The translations under genes and the position numbers were made by a program. DNA of 64,000 nucleotides from Novosphingobium pentaromativorans US6-1 (GTDB taxonomy: Bacteria; Pseudomonadota; Alphaproteobacteria; Sphingomonadales; Sphingomonadaceae), in the NCBI RefSeq assembly GCF_000767465.1, contig NZ_CP009291.1, forward strand, positions 3,390,501-3,454,500. Reading direction: 5' to 3'. How positions within the stretch are numbered: the stretch's first letter is position 1; the number at the start of each line of letters is the position of its first letter. A model generated the notes under the pieces. The model made no database searches and was not told where the DNA came from. It saw only the letters and a program-made list of their open reading frames with translations. This document shows, piece after piece, positions 17,304 through 24,992 of the stretch.

Positions 17304-19190
17304 ATGCAATTCGCGCGCAAGGTCTGGAAGCTGCTGGTCGCCTTCAAGGATGCACTCGCCCTGCTTTTCCTGCTGCTGTTCTTCGGACTGATCTACGGCG
17401 CCCTGGCGTCGCGGCCGACACCGGGCCGTGTCGTCGACGGTGCACTTCTGCTCGATCTCGACGGAGTCGTGGTGGAGGAGCGCAGCGAGGTCAGCCCCTT
17501 GCGGCTCCTGCTGTCGGCTGAGGCTCCGGCCGGCGAGTACCAGGCCCGCGACATCGAACGGGCCCTGCGCGGCGCAGCCAAGGACGATCACGTGAAGGCG
17601 GTGGTGCTGGACATGTCGCGCTTCCTTGGGGGCGGCATGGTCCACCTGCAGGAGATCGGCAGGGCGATCGACGAGGTGCGTGCGGCCGGCAAGCCGGTCC
17701 TGACTTTCGCCAACGCCTATGCCGACGACGGCGTCCTGCTGGCCGCCCATGCCAGCGAAGTGTGGGTCGATCCCATGGGCGGGGCCTTCGTGGCCGGACC
17801 CGGCGGCACCCAGACCTATTACAAGGGGCTGTTCGATCGCTTCAAGGTGAATGCTCACGTCTATCGCGCCGGAACCTACAAGAGCTACGTCGAGCCCTAC
17901 ATTCGCAGCGACATGTCGCCTGCCGCGCGTGAAGCCAACGAGGATCTCTACGGCTCGATCTGGGCGACTTGGAAGGCCGACGTGAAGCAGGCGCGGCCCA
18001 ATTCGAAGGTCGAGCAGATTGCCGGCGACCCCATGGCCTGGGTCGAGGCTTCGAAGGGAGATTTCGCGCAAGGAGCCAAGGCTGCCGGACTGGTCGACCG
18101 CATCGGCGACAAGACCGAGTTCGAAAAGCGCGTTGCCGAGATCGCCGGGAAGGGGGCGGGCGGAGATGGTCCCGCCTATGCCCATACCCGCCTGGACACC
18201 TGGCTGGCGGCCAATCCGGCCAGGGCCGAGGGTGCCAGCATCGGCGTCATCACCATTGCCGGAGAGATCGTCGACGGCGAGGCGGGCCCGGGCAAGGCCG
18301 GTGGCGACCGGATCGCCCAGCTGCTCGATGACAACATCGATGAGGGCTTCAAGGCGCTCGTCGTGCGAGTCGATTCGCCGGGCGGCTCGGTCATGGCCGC
18401 CGAGCGCATCCGCCGCGCCATCGACCGCTACAAGGCGCGCAAGATCCCGGTCGTGGTCTCGATGGCGAACATGGCGGCCAGCGGCGGTTACTGGGTGTCC
18501 ACGCCGGCCGAGCGGATCTTCGCCGAGCCGGGTACGGTAACCGGCTCAATCGGCGTCTTTGCCGTCGTCACCAGTTTCGAAAAGACCCTGGCCGATTTCG
18601 GGGTGACCAGCGACGGCGTGCGCACGACGCCGCTCTCCGGACAGCCCGACATCCTCGGCGGCTTCACGCCCGAGGTCGAGCGCATGCTGCAGGCGTCGGT
18701 CGACAACATCTACGGCAAGTTTCTCGGAGTCGTTGCCAAGTCGCGCAAGACTACTCCTGAAAGGATCGACCGGGTTGCCCAGGGGCGCGTCTGGCCGGGA
18801 GCCGAGGCGAAGGAGCTGGGGCTGGTCGATGAGATGGGCGATCTCGATGCCGCGCTGGCCTATGCAGCGAAGCAAGGCGGCGTGGGCAACGGCAAGTGGC
18901 ACGCTGAGTACATCGGCGCGCGGGAAGGCCGCTTCGAATCGATGCTGCGGCGCATGTTTGCAGGGCCAAGCGATAGCGAAGCGGTCTACGACCTGACCGG
19001 CCTGGTCGCCGCGCGTCAGGAGGCTCGGGCACGGCGGATCGCAGCGCAATTTGCCGACCTCACGGGAAGCCGCGGAGCGCAGGCCTATTGCCTGGAATGC
19101 CCTGATCTGCCGTCTATGGACGATCCGCGCGAAGCGGGTCAGGGGCTGTCGCTGATGGCCAGGATTGGGGCCCTGGCAGGGCTGAAATAG
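17304..19190 (+). CDS. sppA: signal peptide peptidase SppA (long form)
   Basis: The 628-residue protein is a tandem S49 protease with one N-terminal TM helix (about 15-36). The general-base Lys193 lies in GTYKSYVEP and the nucleophile Ser393 in MAASGGYWVS, the same spacing as the 67-kDa E. coli enzyme. It degrades cleaved signal peptides in the inner membrane. An in-frame ATG at 17214 would add 30 residues before the TM helix, but ATG 17304 has a better RBS (AAAGGCAGG) and the expected N-terminus MQFARKVWKLL. It is monocistronic and followed by a short hairpin. Confidence 0.92.
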   Translation: MQFARKVWKLLVAFKDALALLFLLLFFGLIYGALASRPTPGRVVDGALLLDLDGVVVEERSEVSPLRLLLSAEAPAGEYQARDIERALRGAAKDDHVKAVVLDMSRFLGGGMVHLQEIGRAIDEVRAAGKPVLTFANAYADDGVLLAAHASEVWVDPMGGAFVAGPGGTQTYYKGLFDRFKVNAHVYRAGTYKSYVEPYIRSDMSPAAREANEDLYGSIWATWKADVKQARPNSKVEQIAGDPMAWVEASKGDFAQGAKAAGLVDRIGDKTEFEKRVAEIAGKGAGGDGPAYAHTRLDTWLAANPARAEGASIGVITIAGEIVDGEAGPGKAGGDRIAQLLDDNIDEGFKALVVRVDSPGGSVMAAERIRRAIDRYKARKIPVVVSMANMAASGGYWVSTPAERIFAEPGTVTGSIGVFAVVTSFEKTLADFGVTSDGVRTTPLSGQPDILGGFTPEVERMLQASVDNIYGKFLGVVAKSRKTTPERIDRVAQGRVWPGAEAKELGLVDEMGDLDAALAYAAKQGGVGNGKWHAEYIGAREGRFESMLRRMFAGPSDSEAVYDLTGLVAARQEARARRIAAQFADLTGSRGAQAYCLECPDLPSMDDPREAGQGLSLMARIGALAGLK

Positions 19191-19206
19191 CGCCGCTCAG
19201 GCGGCG
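19191..19206. terminator. short hairpin after sppA
   Basis: A perfect CGCCGC/GCGGCG stem with a TCAG loop follows the sppA stop directly and lies just beyond the end of the convergent small gene. There is no T-tract, so terminator function is uncertain. Confidence 0.3.
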
Positions 19207-19207
19207 T

Positions 19208-19369
19208 TCAGTCCTGCGGGGGCATTTCCTCGGGGGCCTCGTCCGGCTGGTCGAAATCCGGCGAATAGGGCGGCGCTTCTGCAGGTTGGCCCGGCTCGGT
19301 AGGTTCTGCCGGGGGGACCGGGGTTTCGGGCGGATTGTTCGCGGGGACGTCCCCGGGCTGCGTCGCCAT
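19208..19369 (-). CDS. small proline/glutamate-rich hypothetical protein
   Basis: A 53-residue frame begins at ATG 19369, preceded by a GAGAGG ribosome-binding site. The product (MATQPGDVPANNPPETPVPP...) is rich in Pro, Glu, Ala and Asp and lacks any hydrophobic core, so it is probably intrinsically disordered and acidic. It is convergent with sppA and divergent from the tRNA-Leu promoter. The frame is open further upstream but the composition changes. I do not recognise a family. Confidence 0.55.
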   Translation of the reverse strand: MATQPGDVPANNPPETPVPPAEPTEPGQPAEAPPYSPDFDQPDEAPEEMPPQD

Positions 19370-19449
19370 GGCTACCTCTCTGGTGCTGTTCGATCTTAAC
19401 GTGGGGGCGAATGGATCGCCTCGCAAGGGATGATGACGAGTCGCAGCGC

Positions 19450-19476
19450 TTGCCCTTTTCCGCGCGTGCTTATAAG
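19450..19476 (+). promoter_or_regulatory. candidate promoter of tRNA-Leu
   Basis: TTGCCC (19450-19455) and TATAAG (19471-19476) are separated by 15 bases and placed 34 bases before the mature tRNA 5' end. The -10 is good and the spacer short. Confidence 0.45.
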
Positions 19477-19510
19477 GGCACGTCCCTTGAGTTTCAGGCT
19501 TCATCCGAAT

Positions 19511-19595
19511 GCGGGCGTGGCGGAACTGGTAGACGCGCTGGTTTTAGGTACCAGTATCGAAAGATGTGGGGGTTCGAGTCCCTTCGCCCGCACCA
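19511..19595 (+). tRNA. tRNA-Leu (anticodon TAG)
   Basis: An 85-base class II tRNA with acceptor stem GCGGGCG/CGCCCGC and encoded CCA. The anticodon stem CTGGT/ACCAG has the loop TTTAGGT giving TAG, and a short variable arm and a T-arm with GGTTCGAGTC follow. It decodes CTA/CTN leucine codons. Confidence 0.95.
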
Positions 19596-19673
19596 GTTTC
19601 GCCGCGGTGAGAGGATGGGGCGAGAGAGTCGGTCGCGCACGCGACCTAAAGGATTGCACAGGAAGGCATCGAA

Positions 19674-21323
19674 ATGCAGATCGTCGAAACCACCAACGAG
19701 GGCCTGAAGCGCGCCTACACGGTGACCATCCCCGCCAAGGACATTTCCGCTCGCGTCGAGGGCGAGATCCAGAAGATCGCGCCGCAGGTGCGCATGCCCG
19801 GCTTCCGCCCGGGCAAGGTGCCAGCGAACCTCGTCAAGAAGATGCACGGCGAGGCGATTCACCGCGAAGCGCTCAACACCACCATTCGCGAAGCGATGGA
19901 CAAGCTCGTCGCCGACAATTCGCTGCGCCCGGCCATGAACCCGGACGTCGCGCTGGGCGAAGGCTATGAGCAGGGCAAGGACGCCGAGCTCACCGTCAGC
20001 CTCGAAGTTCTCCCGGTCATCGAGGCTCCTGCCATCGACGGCCTGAAGCTCGAAAAGCTGATCGTTCCGGTTGCCGAATCGGCGATCGACGAAGCGGTGG
20101 AGCGGATCGCCTCGCAGCAGCAGCGCTTCGAGACCAAGGACGGCGCGGCCGAAGACGGCGACCAGGTGATCATCGATTTCACCGGCAAGCTCGACGGCGT
20201 CGAATTCGAAGGCGGCAAGGCCGAGAAGGCCCCGCTGGTGATCGGCTCGGGCCGCTTCATCCCCGGCTTCGAAGAGCAGCTCGTCGGCATCAAGGCCGGT
20301 GACGAGCGCACCATCACCGTGACCTTCCCCGAGGACTACCAGGCCGAAAACCTGAAGGGCAAGGAAACCACCTTCGACATCGTCGCCCACGAGGTGAAGG
20401 CTCCGGCCGAGACCAAGATCGACGACGATTTCGCCAAGGAACTGGGTCTTGAGGGTCTCGACCAGCTCAAGGAACTGCTGAAGGGCCAGCTCGAGCAGGA
20501 AACTGCCGGCCTGACCCGTACCGCGATGAAGCGCTCGCTGCTCGACCAGCTTGCCGCCGGCCACGACTTCGACGTGCCGCCGACGATGGTCGAAGCCGAG
20601 TTTAGCCAGATCTGGCAGCAGCTGACCCACGAAGCCAGCCACGAGGAAGATCCCGAGGCTGCGCTGAAGGAAATCGAAGCCGAGAAGGACGACTACCGCA
20701 AGATCGCCGAGCGCCGCGTGCGCCTGGGCCTGCTCCTGTCGGAAATCGGCCAGACCAACGGCGTCGAGGTTTCGCAGCAGGAAATGTCGATGCTGGTTTC
20801 GCAAGCGGCGCAGCAGTACCGCCCCGAAGACCGTCAGCGCTTCATGGAATACGTCGCCAACGACCCGATGATGGCGGCCCAGTTGCGTGCGCCCCTCTAC
20901 GAGGACAAGGTCGTCGACTTCCTGATCGAGAAGGCCGAAGTCACCGAGCGTGAAGTGACCCGCGACGAACTGCAGGCCGCCATCGAAGCCGACACCGACG
21001 AAGCGAGCGCCAAGAAGCCGGCTGCGAAGAAGGCTCCGGCGAAGAAGGCTGCCGCCAAGAAGGCCGACGTCGCCGCCGATGAGGGCGATGCCGAGGAGCC
21101 TGCCGCGAAGAAGGCTCCGGCGAAGAAGGCTGCCGCCAAGCAGGCCGACGACGCCGACGCGGACGAAGCCGAAAAGCCGGCTGCCAAGAAGGCTCCGGCG
21201 AAGAAGGCCGCTGCCAAGAAGGCCGACGATGCCGACGCGGAAGGCGAAGCCAAGCCTGCCGCCAAGAAGCCGGCTGCCAAGAAGGCCCCGGCCAAGAAGG
21301 CTGCCGCGAAGACCGAAGACTGA
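19674..21323 (+). CDS. tig: trigger factor with a long charge-patterned C-terminal tail
   Basis: The 549-residue protein is the ribosome-bound chaperone. It has an N-terminal ribosome-binding domain with GFRPGKVP, an FKBP-type isomerase domain (about 155-245; DGDQVIIDFTGKLDG) and a helical C-terminal substrate domain to about 440. Usual length is 430-450. Here about 107 further residues form four copies of AAKKAPAKKAAAK separated by three acidic linkers (DVAADEGDAEEP, DDADADEAEKP, DDADAEGEAKP), like histone H1 or nucleoid-protein tails. The gene precedes clpP-clpX in the classic order. The tail may add RNA or ribosome binding, which is inference. Confidence 0.93.
   Translation: MQIVETTNEGLKRAYTVTIPAKDISARVEGEIQKIAPQVRMPGFRPGKVPANLVKKMHGEAIHREALNTTIREAMDKLVADNSLRPAMNPDVALGEGYEQGKDAELTVSLEVLPVIEAPAIDGLKLEKLIVPVAESAIDEAVERIASQQQRFETKDGAAEDGDQVIIDFTGKLDGVEFEGGKAEKAPLVIGSGRFIPGFEEQLVGIKAGDERTITVTFPEDYQAENLKGKETTFDIVAHEVKAPAETKIDDDFAKELGLEGLDQLKELLKGQLEQETAGLTRTAMKRSLLDQLAAGHDFDVPPTMVEAEFSQIWQQLTHEASHEEDPEAALKEIEAEKDDYRKIAERRVRLGLLLSEIGQTNGVEVSQQEMSMLVSQAAQQYRPEDRQRFMEYVANDPMMAAQLRAPLYEDKVVDFLIEKAEVTEREVTRDELQAAIEADTDEASAKKPAAKKAPAKKAAAKKADVAADEGDAEEPAAKKAPAKKAAAKQADDADADEAEKPAAKKAPAKKAAAKKADDADAEGEAKPAAKKPAAKKAPAKKAAAKTED
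21010..21315 (+). repeat. in-frame Lys/Ala repeat array inside tig
   Basis: Four near-identical 39-base coding units for AAKKAPAKKAAAK alternate with acidic linkers. The repeated DNA (GCTCCGGCGAAGAAGGC and variants) is prone to slippage, so copy number may vary between strains. Confidence 0.85.
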
Positions 21324-21348
21324 TCCCGGTCAGTGCTTTTGCGATCGA

Positions 21349-21378
21349 CGGCCCGGTGTGCTCAGGCACGCCGGGCCG
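21349..21378 (+). terminator. hairpin between tig and clpP
   Basis: A 13-bp inverted repeat (CGGCCCGGTGTGC / GCACGCCGGGCCG, one G-T pair) with a TCAG loop lies 25 bases after tig. Only two T follow, so it may stabilise the tig transcript or terminate weakly. Confidence 0.45.
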
Positions 21379-21461
21379 TTGTCGCATCCCGGTCCCTGCC
21401 GGATTCGAGGTATCCGTGACACGATTGTCCCATTCCGGATGTCGATTGATCGGTTAATCCC

Positions 21462-21490
21462 CTTGAACATCGGCAAACGGCACGCGACAT
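21462..21490 (+). promoter_or_regulatory. candidate heat-shock promoter of clpP
   Basis: CTTGAA (21462-21467) and CGACAT (21485-21490) resemble a sigma-32 promoter, placed about 30 bases before the clpP start codon. ClpP is a standard RpoH target and rpoH itself lies 7 kb away. The -10 match is partial. Confidence 0.35.
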
Positions 21491-21517
21491 AGACGGTCCA
21501 ACCAGAAGAGGACTCCC

Positions 21518-22186
21518 ATGCTCGACCTGTTTGGCGCCTCGGGCGCCCAAGGAAAGTTCACCACCGATCCCGTGACCGGCGCCCTGGTGCCCATGGTCGT
21601 CGAGCAGACCAGTCGCGGTGAACGCAGCTTCGACATCTACTCGCGCCTGCTGCGTGAGCGCATCGTCTTCGTGACCGGCGAGGTCGAGGACCACATGGCT
21701 TCGCTCATCGTCGCTCAGCTGCTGTTCCTGGAATCGGAAAATCCCTCGAAGGATATCTCGATGTACATCAACTCGCCGGGCGGTGTCGTCACGGCGGGCA
21801 TGGCGATCCATGACACCATGCAGTACATCAAGCCGCGGGTATCGACCGTGTGCATCGGCCAGGCCGCATCGATGGGCAGCTTCCTGCTCGCCGCCGGTGA
21901 GCCGGGCATGCGCATCGCGCTGCCCAATGCCCGCATCATGGTGCACCAGCCCTCGGGCGGCGCGCGCGGCATGGCATCCGACATCGAGATCCAGGCGCGC
22001 GAAATCCTGCGCATGCGCAAGCGGCTGAACGATCTCTACGTGAAGTACACCGGCAAGTCGCTCGACGAAATCGAGCAGGCGATGGACCGCGATACCTTCC
22101 TCGAAGCCGAGGAAGCGCTGGCCTTCGGTCTGGTCGACAAGGTCTTCGAAACACGGCCCGATGCCGAGAAGCAGACCGAAGGATGA
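21518..22186 (+). CDS. clpP: ATP-dependent Clp protease proteolytic subunit
   Basis: The 222-residue serine protease has the catalytic Ser118 in GQAASMGS and His143 in MVHQPSGG, within the [12 protein letters not shown] fold. It forms a tetradecameric barrel that degrades proteins unfolded by ClpX, encoded next. The start has a good RBS (AGAGGA) and the N-terminal extension of about 20 residues is typical of alphaproteobacteria. Heat-shock control is likely from the candidate CTTGAA promoter. Confidence 0.96.
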   Translation: MLDLFGASGAQGKFTTDPVTGALVPMVVEQTSRGERSFDIYSRLLRERIVFVTGEVEDHMASLIVAQLLFLESENPSKDISMYINSPGGVVTAGMAIHDTMQYIKPRVSTVCIGQAASMGSFLLAAGEPGMRIALPNARIMVHQPSGGARGMASDIEIQAREILRMRKRLNDLYVKYTGKSLDEIEQAMDRDTFLEAEEALAFGLVDKVFETRPDAEKQTEG

Positions 22187-22319
22187 CGATAAGGGCTGAT
22201 TGGCAATACGCGGTGTTAGCCATTTAGCCAGTCTCAACGAATTCGGCCTAGGATTGCAAAACCGGCCCCCCGCAGAGTAGACTAATCGAGTCGCCTCAAA
22301 CGGGGGCCAAAGACGGAAA

Positions 22320-23582
22320 ATGACGAAATTGAGCGGATCTGACGCGAAAAGCACCCTTTACTGCAGCTTCTGCGGCAAGTCGCAGCACGAAGTGCGCAAG
22401 CTGATCGCGGGACCCACGGTCTTTATCTGTGACGAATGCGTCGAGCTTTGCAACGACATCATTCGTGAGGAAACCAAGGCCGGGATCGCGGGCAAGAAGG
22501 ACGGCGGCGTGCCGTCTCCCCGCGAAATCTGCGAGACGCTTAACGACTACGTGATCGGCCAGGACCGCGCGAAGCGCGTGCTGTCGGTAGCGGTGCACAA
22601 CCACTACAAGCGCCTCAAGCACAGCGGCAAGCAGGGCGACGTCGAACTTTCGAAGTCGAACATCCTGCTCGTCGGCCCGACCGGTTCGGGCAAGACGCTG
22701 CTGGCGCAGACCCTGGCGAAAACTTTCGACGTGCCCTTCACGATGGCCGACGCCACCACGCTGACCGAAGCCGGCTACGTGGGCGAGGACGTCGAGAACA
22801 TCATCCTCAAGCTGCTCCAGGCATCCGACTACAATGTCGAGAAGGCGCAGCATGGCATCGTCTACATCGACGAGATCGACAAGATCAGCCGCAAGGCCGA
22901 GAACCCGTCGATCACGCGCGACGTCTCGGGCGAGGGCGTGCAGCAGGCGCTGCTCAAGCTGATGGAAGGCACCACCGCTTCGGTTCCGCCGCAGGGCGGC
23001 CGCAAGCACCCGCAGCAGGAATTCCTGCAGGTGGACACGACCAATATCCTGTTCATCTGTGGCGGCGCCTTCGCGGGTCTCGAAAAGATCATCGCCGACC
23101 GCCTGCAGAAGCGTTCGATCGGCTTCGGCGCCCATGTCGCCGATCCCGACAAGCGCCGTGTGGGCGAGCTCCTGCAGAAGTCGGAGCCGGAAGATCTGCT
23201 CAAGTTCGGCCTGATCCCCGAGTTCGTCGGCCGCCTGCCGGTCATCGCGACGCTGGAAGATCTCGATATCGCCGCGCTCGTGAAGATCCTCAAGGAGCCG
23301 AAGAACGCGCTGATCAAGCAGTACCGCAAGCTCTTCGAGCTTGAGGACGTCGAGCTGACCTTCACCGACGAGGCGCTTGAGGCGATTGCCCAAAAGGCGA
23401 TCGACCGCAAGACCGGTGCGCGTGGCCTTCGCTCGATCGTCGAGGGCCTGTTGCTCGACACCATGTACGACCTGCCGACCGAGACCGACATCGCCGAAGT
23501 CGTGGTCGACAAGGAAGTGGTCGACGGCCGCAAGGAACCGGTTCGCGTGCTCAAGGGCGACAAGGCCGAAGCCGCCGCCTGA
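22320..23582 (+). CDS. clpX: ATP-dependent Clp protease ATP-binding subunit
   Basis: The 420-residue AAA+ unfoldase has an N-terminal zinc finger (C15, C18, C37, C40), a Walker A box GPTGSGKT, a Walker [10 protein letters not shown] and the ClpP-binding IGFGA loop near residue 265. It recognises tagged substrates and feeds them into ClpP. A 133-base spacer separates it from clpP, enough for its own promoter, and a strong terminator follows. Confidence 0.96.
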   Translation: MTKLSGSDAKSTLYCSFCGKSQHEVRKLIAGPTVFICDECVELCNDIIREETKAGIAGKKDGGVPSPREICETLNDYVIGQDRAKRVLSVAVHNHYKRLKHSGKQGDVELSKSNILLVGPTGSGKTLLAQTLAKTFDVPFTMADATTLTEAGYVGEDVENIILKLLQASDYNVEKAQHGIVYIDEIDKISRKAENPSITRDVSGEGVQQALLKLMEGTTASVPPQGGRKHPQQEFLQVDTTNILFICGGAFAGLEKIIADRLQKRSIGFGAHVADPDKRRVGELLQKSEPEDLLKFGLIPEFVGRLPVIATLEDLDIAALVKILKEPKNALIKQYRKLFELEDVELTFTDEALEAIAQKAIDRKTGARGLRSIVEGLLLDTMYDLPTETDIAEVVVDKEVVDGRKEPVRVLKGDKAEAAA

Positions 23583-23604
23583 GACCTAAGCGCTGACAGA
23601 CTGC

Positions 23605-23642
23605 AAAAAAGGCCGTCCGCAGTGATGCGGGCGGCCTTTTTG
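23605..23642. terminator. bidirectional intrinsic terminator after clpX
   Basis: A 10-bp stem (GGCCGTCCGC / GCGGGCGGCC) is flanked by AAAAAA on the left and TTTTTG on the right. It serves clpX and also the convergent CDF transporter gene. Confidence 0.9.
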
Positions 23643-23664
23643 CATCAGGGCGCCGCGTTTAAGG

Positions 23665-24618
23665 TCAGATGACCTTTTCGCTTTCCAGCGCACAGGGTGC
23701 ATCGGGATCGGTCTCGACCTGCAGTGTCGGGTGGCCGATGCTGAATTCGCGTTCGAGGTCGTGAGCCAGCTGACGCAGGAACGCGCCTTCCCGGCTGATG
23801 CCGGGCATGACGAGGTGGGCCGTGAGCGCAGTTTCGGTCGTGCTCATCGGCCAGATGTGAAGGTCGTGGACGCGCATGACGCCGGGCTGTCTTTCAAGGA
23901 AGGCGCGCACTTTCGCCACGTCGATGTGGTCTGGCACGGCCAGCATGCCCATGCGCAGCGAATCGCGCAGTAGGCCCCAGCTTGACCAGGCAATGACGGC
24001 AGTGATGAGCAGGGAAGTGATTGGGTCGATCACCGCCGCGCCGGTCCAGTAGATCGCCAGCCCCGCCAGCACGACCCCGGCGGAAACCGCCGCGTCCGCC
24101 ATGAGATGGACAAAGGCGGCGCGCAGGTTGAGGTCGCTCTTGCTGCCTTTCGCGAAGAGCAGGGCGGACAGCGCGTTCACCGCAATGCCGATGGCGGCCA
24201 CCACGATCATGGTCATCCCGGCCACCGGCGCAGGATCGCTGAAGCGCTGGATCGTCTCGACGAGGATCGCGCCGATGGCGACCCACAGGAGCGCGGCATT
24301 GGCGATCGACGCGAGGATCGATGAGCTTTTCAAGCCATAGGTGAAACGGTCCGAGGGTGGCCGCGCGGCCAGTACGCTTGCGGCCCATGCCAGCATCAGC
24401 GACAGGACATCCGAAAGGTTGTGCCCGGCGTCGGCCAGCAATGCCATCGAGCCGCTGATCAGGCCGGCGACGACTTCGGCAATGACAAAGCCGATGTTGA
24501 GCGCGACTGCGATGGCGAAGGCCTTGCTCGCGTTGCCCGGCGGCGGCGGGGCATGATGGTGGTGCCCGTGGCTGTGACCATGGGAATGATCATGCCCGTG
24601 ATGATGTCCGCTGCCCAT
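23665..24618 (-). CDS. cation diffusion facilitator (zinc efflux) transporter
   Basis: From ATG 24618 the protein has 317 residues. It starts with a His-rich metal-binding segment (HHHGHDHSHGHSHGHHHH), then six TM helices with LLADAGHNLSDVLSLMLAW (metal-site Asp/His) and FVHLMADAAVSAGV, and ends in a cytosolic domain with HDLHIWPMSTTETALTAHL. This is the ZitB/CzcD class, exporting Zn(II) or related ions with protons. Upstream in-frame ATGs at 24630 and 24645 are possible; 24618 is favoured by a GGAG at good distance. It diverges from a TonB receptor, which could be coincidental. Confidence 0.9.
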   Translation of the reverse strand: MGSGHHHGHDHSHGHSHGHHHHAPPPPGNASKAFAIAVALNIGFVIAEVVAGLISGSMALLADAGHNLSDVLSLMLAWAASVLAARPPSDRFTYGLKSSSILASIANAALLWVAIGAILVETIQRFSDPAPVAGMTMIVVAAIGIAVNALSALLFAKGSKSDLNLRAAFVHLMADAAVSAGVVLAGLAIYWTGAAVIDPITSLLITAVIAWSSWGLLRDSLRMGMLAVPDHIDVAKVRAFLERQPGVMRVHDLHIWPMSTTETALTAHLVMPGISREGAFLRQLAHDLEREFSIGHPTLQVETDPDAPCALESEKVI

Positions 24619-24992
24619 GCGCCACTCCATCGCACGGCGGCGCATGCCCCAGCAAGCTATGAAGTATCATCACATGTCATTCTTTCTGAAAGGAAAAATG
24701 GGCGTGTCGACGATCGTCCGGTCGACGCGTGACATTTATGCCGCATAGCAATATTGAAGTCTTTTCATTAAGTCATTGAATAAATGCGATATTACAGATT
24801 TTTGGCAATATTGTGTCTGATGGAAATTTTGAAAATTACGTTATTGAGATCTAAAAGGAATCCCTGGCGTCAGAAAGTTGTCATGTGCGAGTGCTCTTAG
24901 CGGCTGCAGCAAATCCGACGCGGTTCTCTCCCACCGCAAATTTGCTTCCGCTCGTTTCGCTGCAACCCGATCTGACAATTCAGGGGTCCCCC
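24619..24992. other. AT-rich intergenic region between the CDF and TonB-receptor genes
   Basis: About 370 bases without a gene. Positions 24730-24860 are markedly more AT-rich than the rest of the window and contain several promoter-like hexamers, for example TTGAAG at 24754 with TGAATA 17 bases later. None is convincing enough to assign. An open frame leads into the TonB gene from 24885 but has no signal-peptide character. Confidence 0.5.

Noticed and set aside
21001..21320. Regular DNA repeats resembling an array
   Set aside because: The repeats are in frame and encode the Lys/Ala tail of trigger factor; there are no spacers of CRISPR type and no cas genes.
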